Assembly (NCBI GenBank): GCA_036375895.1
Contig: DASVBJ010000292.1
Span: 1-15,600 of the forward strand
DNA: 15,600 nt
Reading direction: 5' to 3'
Source: DASVBJ01 sp036375895
GTDB taxonomy: Bacteria > Actinomycetota > Actinomycetes > JACCUZ01
Part shown: positions 15,171-15,600 of the stretch, piece by piece
Layout of the letters: each line of letters begins with the position of its first letter
How positions within the stretch are numbered: the stretch's first letter is position 1
Position numbers and translations under genes: made by a program
The notes under the pieces: generated by a model
What the model was told of the DNA's origin: nothing
What the model saw: only the letters and a program-made list of their open reading frames with translations
The model's database searches: none

Positions 15171-15600
15171 TCAGCCCAGGCACTCCTCGGCCAGGTCCAG
15201 GGCACGCTCGACCACCCTGGCGCGGTCGGCGATGACGGCCTCCAACGACGTCGCCCATCGGCGTTCCAGTGCCACCACGCGGTCGGCGTCTGCGGCGAGG
15301 TCGGCCTGCGTCGCCAGCACCGAGGTGTAGCGCAGGCCGGCGGTCGCGGCGTACCACCGGCGCAGCTCGGCGTCGCAGAGGTCGAAGCCGGCGGCCCTCA
15401 GCCCCTCGGCGTACGCCGGGAGCACCGCCCGCTCCAGGGCGTCCAGGTCGCCGCCGGGGCGCACCTGCATCCAGACCGGGTCGAGCGTGAGCTGCTCGAG
15501 GTCACCCGTGACCACCCCGAGCCCGCACACCGACCAGTCGAGGGCGACCGTGCGGCCGTCGGCGCCGGCGAACAGGTTCGTCGGCCAGAAGTCGTGGTGC
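15171..15600 (-). CDS. APH-family phosphotransferase, C-terminal part (start beyond window)
   Basis: The last 142 residues are visible and the N-terminal ATP-binding part lies past base 15600. The visible part opens with HHDFWPTNLF, a full HxDxxxxN catalytic loop of the aminoglycoside phosphotransferase/choline kinase fold; the third residue is the catalytic Asp. Eighteen residues later, the Asp of LDW is the metal-binding equivalent of kinase DFG. The rest is helical with several RWY/RRW aromatic pairs, as in APH C-lobes. Many such actinobacterial proteins phosphorylate small metabolites and have nothing to do with resistance; the substrate cannot be inferred. An internal GTG near 15530 would remove the catalytic loop, so it is not the start. 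The stop at 15171 faces the exporter gene tail to tail. Confidence 0.88.
   Translation of the reverse strand, partial: HHDFWPTNLFAGADGRTVALDWSVCGLGVVTGDLEQLTLDPVWMQVRPGGDLDALERAVLPAYAEGLRAAGFDLCDAELRRWYAATAGLRYTSVLATQADLAADADRVVALERRWATSLEAVIADRARVVERALDLAEECLG

Noticed and set aside
15530..15600. Start of the phosphotransferase at an internal GTG near 15530
   Set aside because: The reading frame stays open to the window edge and contains the catalytic HxDxxxxN loop, so the gene continues beyond 15600.
1..15600. Defence island, prophage, CRISPR array or mobile element
   Set aside because: No recombinase, transposase, terminal repeats, tRNA, spaced repeats or toxin/nuclease pair was seen. 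Both helicases match housekeeping RNA helicase families.

Overview
The window is very GC-rich, and nearly every codon ends in G or C. It is tightly packed with genes, with several short, overlapping or tail-to-tail gene boundaries. The gene set points to a free-living aerobic actinomycete: a Ski2-like helicase with a DUF3516-type tail, a DUF664/DinB protein, a 14-helix MFS exporter, and b6-type haem spacing in cytochrome b. A member of the Geodermatophilaceae or a relative is plausible, but that is inference. I see no insertion sequence, integrase, phage gene, CRISPR array, tRNA or rRNA. This looks like ordinary chromosome rather than a mobile island.

Layout: (1) 1-3428, minus strand. A 53-residue one-helix membrane protein overlaps (ATGA) a 554-residue cytochrome b-like protein. 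A secreted Asp-box beta-propeller protein follows and runs off the left edge. (2) 3561-8139, plus strand. A DeaD-type RNA helicase and a full-length bifunctional AdhE are separated by about 265 bp holding a striking 25-bp stem, 6-nt loop palindrome. (3) 8203-10287. A peptidase S51-like protein meets a 153-residue beta-propeller-like protein tail to tail, with a 17-nt overlap. That protein diverges from a spermidine-synthase-like protein. (4) 10303-12807, minus strand. A large Ski2/Mtr4-like helicase. (5) 12960-15600. A DinB/DUF664 protein and a DHA2-type exporter on the plus strand, then the C-terminal part of an APH-type phosphotransferase on the minus strand, cut by the right edge.

Most genes are independent housekeeping or stress functions. 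The only pair that clearly acts together is the small membrane protein and the cytochrome b. That cytochrome b keeps the four-histidine haem core of cytochrome b6. It lacks the subunit IV half and the PEWY motif, and instead carries a roughly 230-residue extracytoplasmic domain between two further helices. No Rieske or cytochrome c partner is in view. I rate this membrane module the best candidate for something poorly described.

Two styles of gene start are visible. The BNR protein, the small membrane protein, cytochrome b and AdhE have clear purine-rich ribosome sites. Four others (8203, 9373, 9460, 12960) start 6-8 nt after an xAxxxT hexamer and lack an obvious well-placed site, which suggests leaderless transcripts. 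All functional calls are from reading the sequence; no database search was possible.
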